Both the position numbers and the translations under genes were made by a program. Under the pieces are notes generated by a model, which was given only the letters and a program-made list of their open reading frames with translations, was not told the DNA's origin and did no database searches. Source: Pleurodeles waltl (Eukaryota; Chordata; Amphibia; Caudata; Salamandridae). From it: 64,000 bases of DNA. Below are positions 20,325 through 31,911 of this stretch, one piece after another. The stretch covers positions 218,995,442-219,059,441 of the forward strand of contig NC_090450.1 of NCBI RefSeq assembly GCF_031143425.1, given 5' to 3'. How positions within the stretch are numbered: position 1 is the stretch's first letter; each line of letters begins with the position of its first letter.

Positions 20325-23300
20325 GTTTGTGCTCATTACCTGACCCGTTACCTGTGGAGGAACCATCATTTGCTGCTGACTCATTGGTGCCAAAGGTATT
20401 TGCATTTGCTTATTAGGTACCAAAGGTAACTGCTGTTGCATCGGCTGCATTTGCGTCATCTGCACACGGGGCATCTGCATCTGCTGCGGCTGCATAGGTT
20501 GTAATCCCTGCAATTGGTTTATGGTCTGAAAATTTGGGTTTGTACCCCTCATTTTTGGTCCTCTCATTGTCTGAAATGCATTGGCATCATTGTTTTGCTG
20601 ACCAACACCTACACCTGCACCTGCGCCTTCCTGCACCACCATCGGGCACTCGCGTTTCCAATGACCTACGTTTCCGCACGCGTGACACGGCATCACCTTT
20701 TTCATTGCCTGCACACCCGTCACAACAGTGTTCAAATCTGGACCATTATTCACAAAACCTCCTCTGCCTCTGCCTCTGGCCTGTGGTTGAAACACCATGT
20801 TTCCCTGCAACTGCGGCTGCTGTTGCTGAAACACCATGCTTCCCTGCAACTGCGGCTGCTGTTGCGGTACCTGCTGTTGGAACCCTTGCATCCCTGGTAA
20901 CCCTTGCAGTCCTTGCAGACCTTGCAAGCCTGTCTGAGCCGCTTTAAGCTGCATCATCATCACCTTCTCTTTCAGCTTTTTCTGTTTCACCTCAATTTCG
21001 TCGCTACAGTATTTCGCATAAGTCAAGACTTCATCAATCGGTTTCGACTGCCAGCAGATCAAATGCGATTTTATCATCTGACTTATCTCTGGTCTCAGCC
21101 CTTCCACAAATCTGAACACAAAATGAAGCATATCCTTCGCCTCTATTGCTTCCGTGCCGCTGTAATTCTTGAACGCCTTCAACAACCTTTCATAGTAACT
21201 ATGAATCGATTCTTTAGCCTCTTGGGCAGTTCGATCAATTTTCTGCCAATCCACATTTTTCGCGGCAACCTTCGTCTTCAAATGCTCAATCACCTTATAG
21301 TACAGACACATCACCATAGGTGATGGTGCACCTGTCTCTCTGTCTCTCTCTGGTTCACTTGTCGGCCAACCTACAGCTCTTTTGCAATCCTCCCACAAAT
21401 CTGCCGGAACCACAATCTCGAATAGAGTGTTCAGGTCTTCCCAGAGACATTTTGCAAGCTTCACAAACCTATCAGTCTGCTGATACCATTCAATCGGCTT
21501 CTCCCTCAGTTTGGGAAAATCATTCGTAAAAGACTGAATATCGCTCCTGTGCCATGGTACATGTACTAATTTTCCCCCTGCTGTCTCCCTCATTGGTAAC
21601 ATAGTTACTGTATCACTACTCTGCGGTCCTTTCTCATTGTGCTCTGTGGCACTGTCCCTCCTCTTATCCTTCCTCTTTACCCATCTGCTTTCCCACTTGT
21701 CCAAGCACCTCCACACTTGGGCACTCTGCAACAATTCTCTAAGGTGTGCCTTCATGCCTGCTGATCTCATGTGTTCAAAATCTGTGGTCCCAAAATCCAA
21801 CCTATAGCTCCTGCTCAAGTGCTTCGTCTTGCCTATGTCAATCCCGTTCCTGTCTGCTACTTCCTGCAAACTTTTATGTACCTTGTTTACTTCTCTCGTG
21901 ATCTTTGGACATAGATACCTCAACTCCTCTTCCGTGTAGGACTCCAACCTGTTCACACCCATATTTCCTTCCACCAATTCTTGTGCTTCCATGTTCAGCC
22001 TCATCCTGCTCAAGTAATCGTCTCCCTTCCCACTGTCTGAACTTTGTGTGGAATTTAAACTGTTGAACCATTGTGTCAGCTGTTGCGCATTTACCCCCAT
22101 CAGTGTAGCATTCACATCGACTGCCATGGATGGTTGCGGCAACTTTTCAGTGTGCGATGTTAATGGTATTATCAATGGGGGGCTCGACCTCACCAGTGTT
22201 GATTGAGCGCATACGGGACTAAACTCCATCAAGGACCCAGACCCAGTTGGCTGAGCCACTATCGGGGTTATCCCTGGAGTGTTTTCTATGCACCTTCTTT
22301 CTGTCCCATTCTGCAGCATTTGTCCCTGACTGCTCATACCTAAGTTAGGCTGACTATACAAAGGTACCACTGGACCTACAGTAATGGGCAGTGATATTGC
22401 ATCGGGGTTCTGTCCATTTCCCATATTCTGAGGCATGTTCATCCCCATATTATGGGTCATCATTGCCGGCATGCCCATCTGACTCCCCGTCATTTGAGCA
22501 TGAACATTTCCTCCCTGCATTTGCTTTTGAGGCATCATAAACTGAGTTGATTCAGCTTGTGCCATTGTTGGGTTGTAACCATTCTGTGCGCCCCTTACTG
22601 TTGGATCTAGAATCATTCCTCCACTGTTATCACTGCTGTAGTACCCTGGCATCTGCGGCTGATAATGTTCTGCTTGTTTCAACACGGGCACATCTGGATA
22701 CATTCTCCTGACCTGCGGTATCTGTGGGGTGAGCAGTAAGCTCGGGTCCTTAGATCCCGATGGTGCTCCTGGATTCTGCGTTTCACTGTTCTGTACCGAT
22801 GCCGGAGGGGCAGAACTGGTACTTGGACCTTGTCCATTCTCTGCATAAGGTGGTGGACGGTCGTTCAGCAATTGCATTATCAACTCCTCATCCTCTAACT
22901 CCTCTTCTCTTCTCAACTTTTCCTCGTTCTCTCTATCCTTGGAACATTTCCTGTCTGTCTTACAGGTAGCTTTCTTACCTGTCTCCTCTTCATCCTTAGT
23001 AATTGCGGGGAACAATTTTATTCCCTGCAATACATCTGACCTCCACACCTTCTGCGCATTATCCCACCTAGCATCCGCTAGTGTCTTTTCTACCTTCCTC
23101 ATCCTTGTTTCAAACTTGTTTTTCTGTTGCTGTCTAGCCATGAGTTCCCATATTGCTAGAGCCTCAAACTGTGCTGGCCTTGGAGGCACCTTCATGTCAT
23201 ACATCGTAAATCTCAAATTCTCTAGGACCCTTATATTGAATGTCCCATGTATCGGGAATGCTACGCTCCCATGTTTCTCTGTCCACTTGTGCCATTGCTT

Positions 23301-23441
23301 TAGCCAAAGACACGGAGCTACCCCTTTTTCCTCCATTACAATGTAAGCTGGTGTACCCTCGGGCGGCGTCTCCTCTCCTACGCTCGCTTTAATGTATGAC
23401 TCTCCCTTCATCGCGCTCCTGAATGCTTTGAGGAATTTCAT
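20313..23441 (-). CDS. gag: ERV Gag polyprotein
   Basis: 1042 residues, open throughout, long for a gamma-type Gag. It starts MKFLKAFRSAM, so the usual Met-Gly myristoylation start is absent. A charged matrix-like region is followed at about 195-198 by a PPPY late-budding motif (NDRPPPYAEN). A long Pro/Gln/Met-rich region (about 200-480) precedes the capsid. The major-homology-type stretch is EAKESIHSYYERLLKAFKNY, then FVEGLRPEISQMI. A single CCHC zinc knuckle (CHACGNVGHWKREC) lies at about 918-931, after a run of short GLQGLQG and QQQPQLQG repeats. The C-terminus is Gln/Met-rich. Gag assembles particles and packages RNA; the motif order supports that role. Confidence 0.92.
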   Translation of the reverse strand: MKFLKAFRSAMKGESYIKASVGEETPPEGTPAYIVMEEKGVAPCLWLKQWHKWTEKHGSVAFPIHGTFNIRVLENLRFTMYDMKVPPRPAQFEALAIWELMARQQQKNKFETRMRKVEKTLADARWDNAQKVWRSDVLQGIKLFPAITKDEEETGKKATCKTDRKCSKDRENEEKLRREEELEDEELIMQLLNDRPPPYAENGQGPSTSSAPPASVQNSETQNPGAPSGSKDPSLLLTPQIPQVRRMYPDVPVLKQAEHYQPQMPGYYSSDNSGGMILDPTVRGAQNGYNPTMAQAESTQFMMPQKQMQGGNVHAQMTGSQMGMPAMMTHNMGMNMPQNMGNGQNPDAISLPITVGPVVPLYSQPNLGMSSQGQMLQNGTERRCIENTPGITPIVAQPTGSGSLMEFSPVCAQSTLVRSSPPLIIPLTSHTEKLPQPSMAVDVNATLMGVNAQQLTQWFNSLNSTQSSDSGKGDDYLSRMRLNMEAQELVEGNMGVNRLESYTEEELRYLCPKITREVNKVHKSLQEVADRNGIDIGKTKHLSRSYRLDFGTTDFEHMRSAGMKAHLRELLQSAQVWRCLDKWESRWVKRKDKRRDSATEHNEKGPQSSDTVTMLPMRETAGGKLVHVPWHRSDIQSFTNDFPKLREKPIEWYQQTDRFVKLAKCLWEDLNTLFEIVVPADLWEDCKRAVGWPTSEPERDRETGAPSPMVMCLYYKVIEHLKTKVAAKNVDWQKIDRTAQEAKESIHSYYERLLKAFKNYSGTEAIEAKDMLHFVFRFVEGLRPEISQMIKSHLICWQSKPIDEVLTYAKYCSDEIEVKQKKLKEKVMMMQLKAAQTGLQGLQGLQGLPGMQGFQQQVPQQQPQLQGSMVFQQQQPQLQGNMVFQPQARGRGRGGFVNNGPDLNTVVTGVQAMKKVMPCHACGNVGHWKRECPMVVQEGAGAGVGVGQQNNDANAFQTMRGPKMRGTNPNFQTINQLQGLQPMQPQQMQMPRVQMTQMQPMQQQLPLVPNKQMQIPLAPMSQQQMMVPPQVTGQVMSTNGTV

Positions 23442-24573
23442 TTTCTCGTCTTATGATTCACAAAGTTTATACTCAATAGGTTCTCTTATTATTCCACAAA
23501 ATTTGTAATCAATAGGTGACTTTAATTCCCGGAATACTCTTCACCTGCCTTTCCCCTTCCAATCGAGTGCCACAGACTGCGTCCAATCCGTGCGCGACCC
23601 TTCTCTCCAACCAACCTATCCCAGCGCGGCTCTTAGTGACGTCACACTCACACACACTGCGGCTGACAAAGCCTCGCGGCTAGTCCCCCTTCACTCAGCT
23701 CCTCTCGTAACAACTTTTTGCATGTATCGCGAGCTACCAAAACTAAAACAGATCTGTTGGTTTACTACAGGAAGGGTAACGTAATCGCTTCAGGACCTTA
23801 GGGACTTTTCACTAACCTCAGCCACTATTCGATCTCTTTCACCAGCCTCGGCCGCTATTCGGTCTTTCTCAGTCCCCACATTCGCAAGCAAATCTGACCC
23901 GCAGACCTACTCTCAACTTGTCAATGATCTGTTCTAGTGCACTTAGAATCTTGTCAAAGCCCGAAGTCGAAGTTTCTTTCACTCCCTAACACACGTACCC
24001 ACTTGTTGACCACGCCCGATCAACCTACTAAACCGCCCAGACCACAACATGGATCAACATACTCCGGAGTCTCTTGACCTCGCAGGGCCCGTCTCAACAA
24101 CAACAACCACGTGGACCTTTTTATGCACAAAGCGCCAGACGCACATGAAGTTCGACGACTTCCCTACTCTCACACTCGGAGCCGCACCTCCGCTATCTCT
24201 ATGAAGTTCGACGACCTCTCTACTTCTACACTCGGAGTCGCACCTCCGCTATCCTTAAAAGAAAATCCTCGCAACCTTTTCACACACCCTGCGGCAATAA
24301 GCTGTGCAAGCGCAAAACCCTAACTTCACTCATACCATCACTAGTACTGCCGACGCTGTTTCCACATCTCCTTTCTCTCCATTCGCAAGCTTCGAGATCC
24401 CGGGAAAGTCGCGGTGGACCTAGCCCATCATCATCTTGTCAATTATTTTCATCCAAGAAAATCTAATTCAACTTCTCGAATGAGGCCTAAAAATGCGCAA
24501 CCGTTAATTCAACACCATGTACTCTACTGATACAGGGTCCCAAAAGACAAAACCGTCCTCTGCTACCATCTAC
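23442..24573 (-). promoter_or_regulatory. ERV 5' leader
   Basis: About 1.13 kb between the 5' LTR and gag. Near 24144-24255 a unit of about 56-60 bp is tandemly duplicated (landmarks ATGAAGTTCGACGAC, then CACTCGGAG, CGCACCTCCGCTATC). No gene motif seen. Leader of this kind normally carries the packaging signal and the major splice donor, but neither can be placed from sequence alone. Confidence 0.6.
24552..24568 (-). promoter_or_regulatory. ERV primer binding site candidate
   Basis: On the minus strand the 5' LTR ends TATCA. Five bases later TGGTAGCAGAGGACGG begins, the expected TGG start of a tRNA-complementary site. I do not assign the tRNA with confidence. Confidence 0.6.
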
Positions 24574-26147
24574 TGATAGAGCGGAACGTGGTAACAATTT
24601 ACCTGCGTTCGGATGCTCTTTAGGTCGATGAATCTTTTGACTAAGTGGGAACTCTCTGTACTCTTAATCGATCAATCACCTTATATCGATGATCAATAAC
24701 GAACATAAGCAACACCTTGAACAACATAACACTTAACAATTAGTCCAGAATACATTTCGGCGAACCCTGACCTTTCAGCCAGGAATAACCACACCAGTTT
24801 ATTGCAAAGTTAGTGAATTTATTTCCCTAGATTGACAAAGCTAGCACGATATAGATGTGTCTCAACACCAAATGATAAACATAAATGAACATTAATAGCT
24901 GTCCATATCGTCGAAACAAGTGTAATCTATGTAGCATTTGAATCACAAGGCATTCGATAGTGGCAATGCAAAGCACTAATACGATAATCTGTAATGGGCT
25001 AATTGCGTACATTTAGTCAGCATAACAAGATCTCCAATTGCATCGTGCGACATATGGAATCCTCATCTAACCTCAAATTAGCATCAGCATGTGGGACTTC
25101 ATGCAAAAACAATTTGGCAACATCAATTTAGAAAACTCCTAGCTAGGGTCCTTATCGAAATCAGCAGTTGGTTACCTAAAAGAAACACAATGCAATTTTA
25201 CAATTTCCTTTCATAATTACCAATTCTAATCAGCAATCAATGAAGTCTTCGTCTCACAGGTATCGTTTCTCGATCAGCATGGGTCGGGACAAAGGGGCAG
25301 GGGTGAACAGGGCAATTGCCTCACGGCGGCAAGATAAGATTACTACTTCATGCAAAGGGGCAAATCAAAGTTAAAGTCTCTAGGGCAAGAATCATTAAAG
25401 TCTCTTTCTCTCGACTAGAGAAAGCATCAAAGTCTCTCAAAATGGCGTCGCAGCAAAATGGGTCATAGTAGCTACGAAGTCAAAATGGCGGGATGTCCGA
25501 AGATAGAGAGAGAGCTTCTCTCTCGTGCACCTGATTTTTATAGACAACAGTTCAAGTCCTGTAGGGTCTCCATTGGTGGGTTCATAGGTTAGCTTCAAAT
25601 TGACCAATCAAAAACGTCAGTTCTCAAGCTTTTACTTGAGCATACATTATCCTTGGAGATGAGTACGCAAGTTGCAACATTGTTTCTCCATTAGCTTACT
25701 CTCAGAGCCTCCATTGTCCGCACCTGCAAGCCGACCTTGAATTTAAGAGAAAATATGCCATGCTGGCACCAACTTTAAGATAAGCATGTGAGCAGTCTCT
25801 GTGGAAAAGTACAGCTTCAAGCAGAAATACACGTTTAATAGCACAGTGGAAAAATACGAACATTTAAACCGTGAGACCAGGCAACTAGGCCAAAGCCTCC
25901 GCTAAAGTAATGCTAAGCTAAGGCATTTCAAATAAGCAAATCGTAGCACACGTTTATGATTATGTCGGATTAGTGCAATTCTAATACACCACGTTATATA
26001 AAGCACGCATATAAATGATGGCAAACTACTCTGAGGGCACATTTTGTCCCCGTACAATCTTTATTAATTCGGTTAATGTCACACACGATTATGTCAGCAC
26101 TACGTTTATGCGTTAATAAATCAAAACCTTCATTTTCTGCTTCATCA
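24574..26147 (-). repeat. ERV 5' LTR
   Basis: 1574 bp. The minus-strand promoter has a TATAAAAA box at about 25535-25543, followed by a GAGAGAGAAGCTCTCTCTC palindrome near the expected start of transcription. An AATAAA (minus strand) is at about 24797-24804. It differs from 12309-13882 at six positions found by eye. Confidence 0.93.
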
Positions 26148-26151
26148 GTTG
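26148..26151. repeat. ERV target-site duplication, right
   Basis: GTTG, partner of 12305-12308. Confidence 0.85.
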
Positions 26152-29100
26152 CTACTGCAGCCAACGTCTCATGCAATATTTCCAACTGTTTTTTCTAGCC
26201 AGAAAAATCGAATCAGGTTCTTCCACATCCGGGTAAATATGGGTATGGAAAAACCTAACCACTACCAATCAGGTGGAGTGAAATGAACTGTGCAACCTTT
26301 ATGAACAACGGACAATAGTTGTATGTAGATGATCGGTAAATATGTGCCAAAGCTGTCATTTTACCTACGCACTATATAGTATGACAACATGCGCAGAATC
26401 ACCCCTTCGCAGTTGTTGTGGTACATACATTTAGGCGATTGTTCACAGTGCTTGATTTGTAAAAAGGGGTCCAAAGTTTTTTCTGGAAGCCAGCTGCTTG
26501 CCCTGACAAAACTCAGAGTTGCCTAAAACCAGGGCTGTCTAGTCTGGATTCGAACTCATTACTCTTTCTTACACCAGTCTACCCTCCAAACTCTTTATTT
26601 CACTCTTTCAGGTTCTTTGTCATCCCTTTATTCTCTATTTGTCACTGTTTTTCTGTCTTTCTCTTCCTACTCATTTTTCCCTTTTCTGCCTTTCTGTCTC
26701 TTATTCTGTGTCAAATTCAGATGATAAAAAAACATAAGTCCAAGTCCCCAAACATGAGTGCTTGTGGGCCCTATCTGCAACCAACATACCGAATTAAAGA
26801 CTGCCTATTAGCCTTAACAGAAAGATCAGCCTCTTCAGCTACACTTTCGTGATAAAGCCATGGCGCTCTCCCAATTCAAAACATTTTTCATAATTACTGT
26901 TGTCACTACATAGCCTTCTTCCAAAAAAAAACAGTATTTTAAAAAATGAATAATGTATTCAGCCCGGCTTTCTTGAAGATATATTTGCATATACTCTGCC
27001 ACTTTCCACAGCAAACATTACTTGCTTTGGTTTGTCGGACGATTTAATGTAAATTACTGTTATTTGCAGCAACATAATACTATTAATGTGATAGCACTGC
27101 CTCTATGTTTGAAAGGCCTTTGGGATGGAATCCAAAGCGGACTGTGAACCAAGGCATATGAAATGTAAACGTCAGGTTGAAAAACAAGAATATAAAAACT
27201 ATACCTATTGAGGACATAAATATTAGCATAGCTAATAACTACCTAGAAACAGATTCCATCTTTGTGAAGTTTCAGATGGTCTCTTTTATAAGCTGTGGTC
27301 GTTGGTGACATAAACTTGAATGGGATTTCCTGCACATGGATGTGTTTGCGACATTTCACCTTTCTCTCACCCTGCCTTTCTTATATGGTCCATGAGAGAT
27401 TGTGTATACAAATGTGAAAACATATTTATACAACGTTATCTTTTCGCTTTAGTACTGACAGGTCTTACAGTATTTTTAAAAAAATACTGTCTCATTTACA
27501 AGTATCTGACGCTTCTGCTCCAGTGCGTCAGTTTTGTTGTGCTTTCCTGCGCCCCTAACAACGTCATGGTAGCACTGTATGTGCTATACAGAACTCCATG
27601 GCACACATTTTCCACATATGCACCAGAAATTCTGACGCATCTGTAGTGCTAAAGTCACGCATTGTTGGACTAGCGTGAAAAAAATTATGCTACTCCAGCA
27701 GTGCATGGAAGGCTCCCATTTTTAAAAGGCACAGAACGATGCAGTAAAATCTTTTTTTTTTGTATTTTTCTCATTCACCTCAGACTCCAGGCCTTCTCCG
27801 AGCCATATCATTTCACACTCTCTTGCTTATGGAACTGACCATGGCCAGGGAGGCAGACTCTCTCACTTAGCCCCATTAGGGGAGCTACGTTACTGCTGCA
27901 GCTAAAGAGCAGGAGTTAAGTATAATCATTGGACAGTACATAATCACCGAACCTAATTACCTCTATTGCGCCGTGTACACTATTAATTCCCCATCCACTC
28001 AACCAGAGGCAACCAAATTGTTTTTTTCTTTTTGGAAAAACCACTGGCCGTATCCATTTGCAAAGTATAAAAGAGTGCATCAAGCCAATCTGTATATATT
28101 GGGGATGAACCTCCTATCCATTTTTGGCAGATTTACCTTCTGGACAAAAGTATAGAGTAAAAGAGCAAGTTCCTCGTATCCCTACTTCACTCTTCAGACT
28201 CTTCCATTATCGAAAAAATAATCAAAGAAAGGCTTACCTTGCAATGCTGTGAAATCTTGTAGTTTTCACTGCACCAGTTCAGCTTGGCTTTTAATGGGAG
28301 AATGCCTACCTTCTATAAATTATACTTGGTGCAGGTATAATGTGGTGCAAGGCTTTACAAACCGGCATAATTATCCCATGGCGCCAGTTTGTAAAGTGGT
28401 GCACTGTAGGGGACTGCTTTGCACCACCGCTGCACACAAAAATGACGCAACAGCGATGCAATGGGTTTTTAAATAAACCCCACTGTTTTATTTGATTGTT
28501 GTTGGTAAAGGCATTGCAAAAATGAACACAAAGAAAAAAATGTGTAGATTTTATATGAAAATCTCTTTCATCAGAGACGAGAATTGCCCTTATTTTCTGT
28601 CCTGCCACTTACTCTTCTTAGCTTCACCTCCATTTAACTGTATTCCATCCTACCCAAGCTGCCATTTCTCACTACTACCTGACACCAGCCCAACTGCTTC
28701 CACAGGCTGCCACTTTCTCAAGGGTGCAGTATGCTCATACTACAACAGTCAGGGATATAGCAGCAGGAGCATGAGCACCTTAGTGTGGGAAAAGAGAAAG
28801 GGCATAAATCTCAACCCCACACTAGGTTGAAGTCTCATCCGCATATAGGTCAAGGAGCAAAAAACTCACTCACTTTCTGGCCCTCTCAGTCCCAAACATG
28901 TGTAGATATAGCCATCTGTATGGCACATGAGGTTTCCAAGGACAGCTTGTGGCTTCCTATGCCCCCTTGAATTGAAAGCTGTAGTCAGCGTGGCTGCAGT
29001 GGAACAAGCACAAAGAATACAATAGGCACTCCCGCCAATTAGGGCGAGCATCCCACCATAGACCGAAGCCTCTCCAGAGCCTCTCCAGTGCTCCCCAGTG

Positions 29101-29199
29101 TATCCCGCTCATGATGATCAAGCAGGTGGCTACAAACAGGGGAGTAGAAAGCTGTATTTATCCACCTTTCACTTCTCGCTCCAGGCTGCAATGGTAGGT
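26152..29199. other. unassigned DNA
   Basis: AT-rich, with no motif-bearing frame. A short inverted repeat CAGTATTTTT/AAAAATACTG lies near 27468-27490. At 28270-28490 words such as GTTTGTAAAGTGGTGCAC and GGTGCAAGGCTTTACAAAC resemble the inside of the MITE at 30777-31294, suggesting an eroded relative. A tRNA B-box-like GTTCGAATCC on the minus strand at about 26549-26558 lacks a convincing partner. Confidence 0.45.
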
Positions 29200-29209
29200 A
29201 TCAGGCAAC

Positions 29210-30206
29210 ATGCCTTCAAAGTGCATTGCTAAGCCTTTGCTGCCAGGTACAGCTGGATCTATGCAGACTGGACCAGATCCGGGAAGTCAATGTAAAGATT
29301 CTGCCAGATGTACCTCATTAGTTCATAAAAAGATTGCCAATGTTAACCCTGTCAGTGTAAAAAATGCTGACTCATTGTCTTCTGCAATCGCCGATAACAA
29401 CACTAGTAGTCAGGCCTGCTTGCCAGAATACCCAATTTTCAGTAAAGAACTACCTTAGATGAGCCTAAATTCTCGAGATATGCAGGGTAAGTGCCAACTT
29501 TTTAACTCCTCCACTGAAGGGGGTGGCATATTGGGACATTATTTGCAAGAGGCACCTGGATCTGAAGCTGCTAAAGCTCTATCGCTGAGCGAAGTGATGC
29601 TTATGGGGTCTCTTTCATCGGCCATCCCCCCAAGATGATTTGAAAGCAATCGAGATTATTACCAAGGAGAATATAAGTGGGAGGAATGGCTTTGAAAGAT
29701 TCCAAGCGAGTTTGAATGGTTAAGTTCAGGACATGAGTCAGCCACTGGAAGTTTCAGGGGAATCCAATGCTGAGCTATGCGCTTTACTCAGACAACTTCT
29801 GGCAGAAATTCAAGAGATGAAAATGGAGAAGGCAAGCAAAATCGAGAACAAGTTGTACTCAATTGAGAAAGGGCTGAAGATTTTGAATTCTGCAGAAGCA
29901 TACCAGAGGACCTTGAACTTGAGAGATGTGCAACGTTCTCACTTGGAAACAACATCTCAACTTTTGAAAGATATGCATTACAATAAATGCAAGCATGAGG
30001 GCCTTGAGAACAGGTCGCAGGGGGCATACTTAATGCTGGTGGGAATCCCTGAAAATTTCACACAAAATAAGGATGTGGTTGAGGAGACATCTAAGCTGGT
30101 ATTTAAACATTTCTTGAGTGGTAAGCATGCCGATCTTCCTATTGCACAAGTCCATAGGATTCCCCCACACCACCTAAGAATGGCTCAAAACCACAGACTG
30201 TTCTGA
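29210..30206 (+). pseudogene. L1-type LINE ORF1 remnant
   Basis: The frame 29733-30206 has an N-terminal helical, probably coiled-coil region (LRQLLAEIQEMKMEKASKIE, then IENKLYSIEKGL). It is followed by LENRSQGAYLMLVGIPENF, the entry to the RNA-binding domain of L1-type ORF1 proteins, and a HADLPIAQVHRIP segment. In the family ORF1p binds LINE RNA as a trimer. The frame ends at 30206 and no reverse transcriptase follows, so this is a truncated remnant. An upstream frame (29210-29458) may be its N-terminal part, but that is uncertain. Confidence 0.65.
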
Positions 30207-30773
30207 TCTATTTCCAGCTTTTTAGAATTTGGGAGGAAGTTCTCAGAAAGGCAATCTATTTAAGATCTATTAAAGCTGGATCAGACTTTTCTTTTTAAAT
30301 CTTTCCAGACCTTGCATATGAAACCTCTTGACATGGTTGGGAGTTTAAATGTTTATCTGAATTGATCAAGGCAAGCCCACTTGATTTAATCTGCAAAACT
30401 GAAAGTTCTTTGGGTAGGTGGGTTCCATATGATTTAAGACTCTTCAAGAGCTGATTTTCTTTCTCAGATAGGTAGCCCTGGGGGTAAGAACTAAGGCACT
30501 GGGCTGTCACAGGTGCCGCAGAATGCATCAACTAGATGGAGGATTTGGTTCCTCCTGGGGGCTTGAAATACTGGATAGGGCAGAGCAGGTCTTTAAGGAG
30601 GGAAGGGAAAATTAGGGTGGGTAGATAAGAGTGCTTGGTGTGCTGGAGCTCGGAAACAGGAAAGGGGGGCACTGCAAAGGGAAAACTGCTTGGGAGGAAC
30701 TGAATTAAACTGAACTATCAGGATTGCAGATGGAATGGTCAATGATCCTCTGTGCTTATTGCTTGAATCAAAC
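30207..30773. other. unassigned, between ORF1 remnant and MITE
   Basis: No frame or repeat recognised. It may include the eroded 3' part of the L1-type element. Confidence 0.35.
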
Positions 30774-30776
30774 AAA

Positions 30777-31294
30777 GGGCCAGATTTAAGAAACGTGGGG
30801 CTACAATACATGTAGCGCCACTTTTCTCTCCACCCCTTGTGCCCCCTTACTGTCACCATGTGTGCACCATATTTCAAATGTGATGCACCATGGCGCAGGG
30901 TAGAGGGTAATAGCTTCAGAAATTCTGACGCTATTGATGTGCTCTTCAGGGTTAGTGCCAAAATGTTGGCGCTAACCTTGAACAGTACGTAGGGGTCGAT
31001 AGAAAACAATAGTATGCCCCTTTTTAATGCCTGAACTGAGCAGGTTTTTAAAAGTGCCAAATAATATGATACGCAATTTTTTCTGCCCCCTCTGACGTGC
31101 AAATGCCCCCTCTTCATACATTATGCATGGTGCATGCATAATGTAGAGCAAAGGGTTACAAAGTGGTGCAATATATGCATTGCACCACTTTGTAAACTTG
31201 GCAGGGGGAAATGGCCACCTTAGTGCCACCTTAGAATGAAAAAATTACGCTAAGGCAAAGCTAAAGAGGTGCTAGGCCCTCTTAAACCTGGGCC
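30777..31294. mobile_element. Harbinger-like MITE, 518 bp
   Basis: Terminal inverted repeat GGGCCAGATTTAAG with its complement CTTAAACCTGGGCC, flanked by AAA at 30774-30776 and 31295-31297. Inside is a smaller inverted repeat (ACAAAGTGGTGCAAT, then ATTGCACCACTTTGT) at about 31158-31194. No coding capacity. The 3-bp duplication suits PIF/Harbinger transposition. Confidence 0.65.
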
Positions 31295-31313
31295 AAAGTG
31301 TCTTTAAAACATT

Positions 31314-31600
31314 GGGGGTCATTACAACATTGGCGGTAAAAGCCGCTTACCGCCGTGCAGAAGACTGCAAACACACCGCCGCGGCCGTGGAATTCCGCCA
31401 CAGATATTATGACCCACAGCTTGGAATCTGCCAAAATTTAGTCACCCACACAAGTCCGCCACACCAAAGGTCAGTGATAAACTGGCGATAACAAAACCGA
31501 CACCGTCACGTCAACAGGAATACGCCCACACTATTACGACCCACGAATCCACGTGGCGGTCTTTCAACCGCGGTATTCCATTGGCGGTACACACCGCCGC
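31314..31600 (+). promoter_or_regulatory. Harbinger left terminal and subterminal region
   Basis: After the terminal repeat, GGCGGT or its complement ACCGCC occurs six times by eye before 31610 (for example in TTGGCGGTAAAA, CTTACCGCCG, CGTGGCGGTC). The same word clusters at the right end. Such repeats are candidate binding sites for transposase or its Myb-like partner. Confidence 0.45.
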
Positions 31601-31911
31601 ACCCAAAATACACACACTCTTAAAAAACACATCCACATTGGACAAATCGAAATACACACACCTGATACACATACACACACCACTCCCACACACTCAATAC
31701 AATATAAAACACACACCCACATCACCCACAAACCCTATGATCACAATTGCGACTGAAGGCCAGAGAAAGACACCACCAGAAACAACACTAGCATCCACAG
31801 GCACTCAACACCATCACTCACACAACATCCACGCATCTCACACAACACACCCCTAAAAATCACCCCACACATCACAACACACACCACCCCGCACATCACC
31901 CACACCACCCC

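Larger units (their letters stand above)
12309..26147 (-). mobile_element. endogenous retrovirus, gamma/epsilon-like, near-complete provirus
   Basis: A 13,839-bp provirus on the minus strand. It is bounded by two 1574-bp LTRs starting TG and ending CA (plus-strand reading) and by a 4-bp target duplication GTTG at 12305-12308 and 26148-26151. In transcript order it has 5' LTR, primer binding site, a leader of about 1.1 kb, gag (23441-20313), pol (20312-15798), env (15583-14159), polypurine tract and 3' LTR. By eye I find six base differences between the LTRs, so insertion is recent. Same-frame gag and pol, a single CCHC knuckle, a GPY/F integrase end and a gamma-type TM subunit place it near gamma/epsilonretroviruses. 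Gag and pol are long and open; env is broken. Confidence 0.93.

Noticed and set aside
26530..26600. tRNA-like B box on the minus strand, possible tRNA-derived SINE
   Set aside because: No clear A box at the right spacing and no cloverleaf or second copy found in the window.
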